From the NCBI GenBank assembly GCA_024639455.1, contig JAHEIH010000004.1:97371-161370 (forward strand): a stretch of 64,000 nucleotides of DNA, given 5' to 3'. This document shows positions 63,801 to 64,000 of the stretch, piece after piece; the stretch's first letter is position 1, and each line of letters starts with the position of its first letter. The notes under the pieces are model-generated. The model was not told the DNA's origin. It saw only the letters and a list, made by a program, of their open reading frames with translations, and did no database searches. The translations under genes and the position numbers were made by a program. The DNA comes from Cellvibrionales bacterium (GTDB lineage: Bacteria > Pseudomonadota > Gammaproteobacteria > Pseudomonadales > JAHEIH01).

Positions 63801-64000
63801 CTTGGCAGGGCAGTTTCATTGTCGAGGCACTCACCGATCTAGTGGAGAGTGCGGTACTGGCAGAGTTCGAGCGTCTCAGCGAGCGCGGCGGTGTGCTTGG
63901 CGCCATGGATACCATGTACCAGCGTAGCAAGATTCAAGAAGAGAGTATGTTTTACGAGCACAAAAAGCATGACGGTAGCTTGCCGCTGATTGGGGTGAAT
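60869..64000 (+). CDS. icmF: Fused isobutyryl-CoA mutase IcmF (partial, 3' end outside window)
   Basis: The first 1,044 codons of an enzyme of about 1,090. Order: B12-binding domain (about 1-135) with DGHDAA carrying the lower-ligand His and a GGGG turn; MeaI-like G-protein chaperone domain (about 180-410) with Walker A GTGGAGKS and NKSD; then the mutase TIM barrel (about 540 on, TRMFAGEGTPERTN, SVSMTINGPAP). It interconverts isobutyryl-CoA and butyryl-CoA with adenosylcobalamin, or a related acyl-CoA pair. Start: ATG seven nt from AGGAGA-like AAAGGAG. Confidence 0.95.
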   Translation, partial: MDDHQIPLRIVTAASLFDGHDAAINVMRRLIQARGCEVIHLGHNRSVDDIVRAAIQEDADAIAISSYQGGHMEYFRYVVDLLRENHAEHIRVFGGGGGTITLEEIEALEAYGVSRIYHPTHGMQMGLEGMIDDLLARAGEQRRTSYIPKQVTSEQPRSVAAMISALEDGLYDDASLVDLRRQWQAASQAPVLGITGTGGAGKSSSVDELLVRFLNTRPDMKIAVLAVDPTRRRSGGALLGDRIRMNSLRSPQIFMRSMATRRQHLATNEMLADVTAMLRAQHYDLVIVETAGIGQSDSEIVDLVDFSLYIMTSDFGAASQLEKIDMIDFADMIILNKSDKRGAQDALRDVRKQWQRNHNAFHLSGDDIPVYPTMASRFNDAGMNKAFASLCQRLADKLALPNEAWLPTQPQVEAAGVGHAIIPPARSRYLAEIAEQAAQWRDHVEAQVVAAERAQQLYGSLVAVADSELPEALQTYAASALQDDAADQTLLNLRRQYQMAVGELCAESIALLQGWPALKASVESEHYLYNVRGKDIHGENFLTSLSGLEIPKVAAPQHRGWSDQLRFLLRENLPGYYPYTAGVFPYRRKGEDPTRMFAGEGTPERTNRRFHFLAKAGEATRLSTAFDSVTLYGADPDPRPDIWGKVGNSGVSIATLDDMKKLYSGFDLCAPTTSVSMTINGPAPIILAMFMSAAIDQQVELWLKEHGRWEAAQAIIAARFGDHQRPCYEGELPAGNNGLGLGTLGVSGADLVAPEVYADIAAKTLTTVRGTVQADILKEDQAQNTCIFSTQFAMQMMGDVQQYFIDHKVRNYYSVSISGYHIAEAGANPISQLAFTLANGFTLVEYYLSRGMKVDDFVPNFSFFFSNGMDPEYSVIGRVARRLWARAMRERYGASLRSQMLKYHIQTSGRSLHAQEMSFNDIRTTLQALYAIFDNCNSLHTNAFDEAITTPTEASVRRAVAIQLIINRELGLNFCENPWQGSFIVEALTDLVESAVLAEFERLSERGGVLGAMDTMYQRSKIQEESMFYEHKKHDGSLPLIGVN

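Overview
The window is a gene-dense piece of a gammaproteobacterial chromosome, moderately GC rich, with long co-oriented operons and short intergenic gaps. The conserved blocks are those of Pseudomonas-like and marine Cellvibrionales-type gammaproteobacteria: carA-carB-greA, fmdB-aspS, and ruvC-ruvA-ruvB-ybgC-tolQ-tolR-tolA-tolB-pal-cpoB-queE-queC. NhaC, BCCT and a proton-translocating transhydrogenase fit a saline or marine habitat, but that is inference. No rRNA, tRNA, CRISPR array, prophage or insertion sequence was seen.

Layout. Positions 1-4232 (minus): a sulfate-activation cluster, cysC-sat, followed by a DHH phosphoesterase and two short-chain dehydrogenases, with a divergent LysR regulator (4338-5222). 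5254-10367: carA-carB-greA behind a leader that ends in an intrinsic terminator (candidate attenuator). 10384-20944: a YihY membrane protein, pepD, uvrA (minus), a metallo-hydrolase, nhaC, a CoA-ester lyase, a methyltransferase and a PIN-PhoH protein. 20960-26421: djlA, an M20 amidohydrolase, small membrane and secreted proteins, a periplasmic rhodanese and a GH13 glucosidase. 26734-29610: pntAA-pntAB-pntB. 29611-35220: an accessory stretch with a REP-like hairpin cluster, a short NfeD plus an SPFH protein, a decayed efflux locus (arsR remnant joined to an RND remnant), a small PepSY-like membrane protein and a DUF885 lipoprotein. 35352-45383: trhP, a DEAD-box helicase, fabV, ssb, a BCCT transporter, a hydroxyacid dehydrogenase, an RmlD-like protein and moaB-moeA. 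45528-58913: fmdB-aspS, an inverted hybrid sensor kinase sitting where yebC is usually found, then a ruv-tol-que series behind a LexA box. 58914-64000: a decayed substrate-binding-protein/HD-GYP locus, two poorly known genes and most of icmF, which runs off the window.

The conserved blocks serve pyrimidine/arginine precursor supply (carAB), transcript elongation (greA), envelope integrity and division (tol-pal), queuosine synthesis (queE, queC), Holliday junction processing (ruvCAB) and NADPH balance (pnt). The least ordinary sequence is two independent deletion scars: an arsR regulator fused out of frame to the C-terminal 40 percent of an RND pump, and an NMT1-like binding protein fused across a stop codon to an HD-GYP-like tail. 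The arsR scar retains two copies of an operator-like motif and an in-frame 9-bp repeat expansion. I did not find a clearly new multi-gene system; the best leads are the sulfate-activation operon with a DHH phosphatase, the carA leader, and the arsR promoter region with its short terminated transcript.
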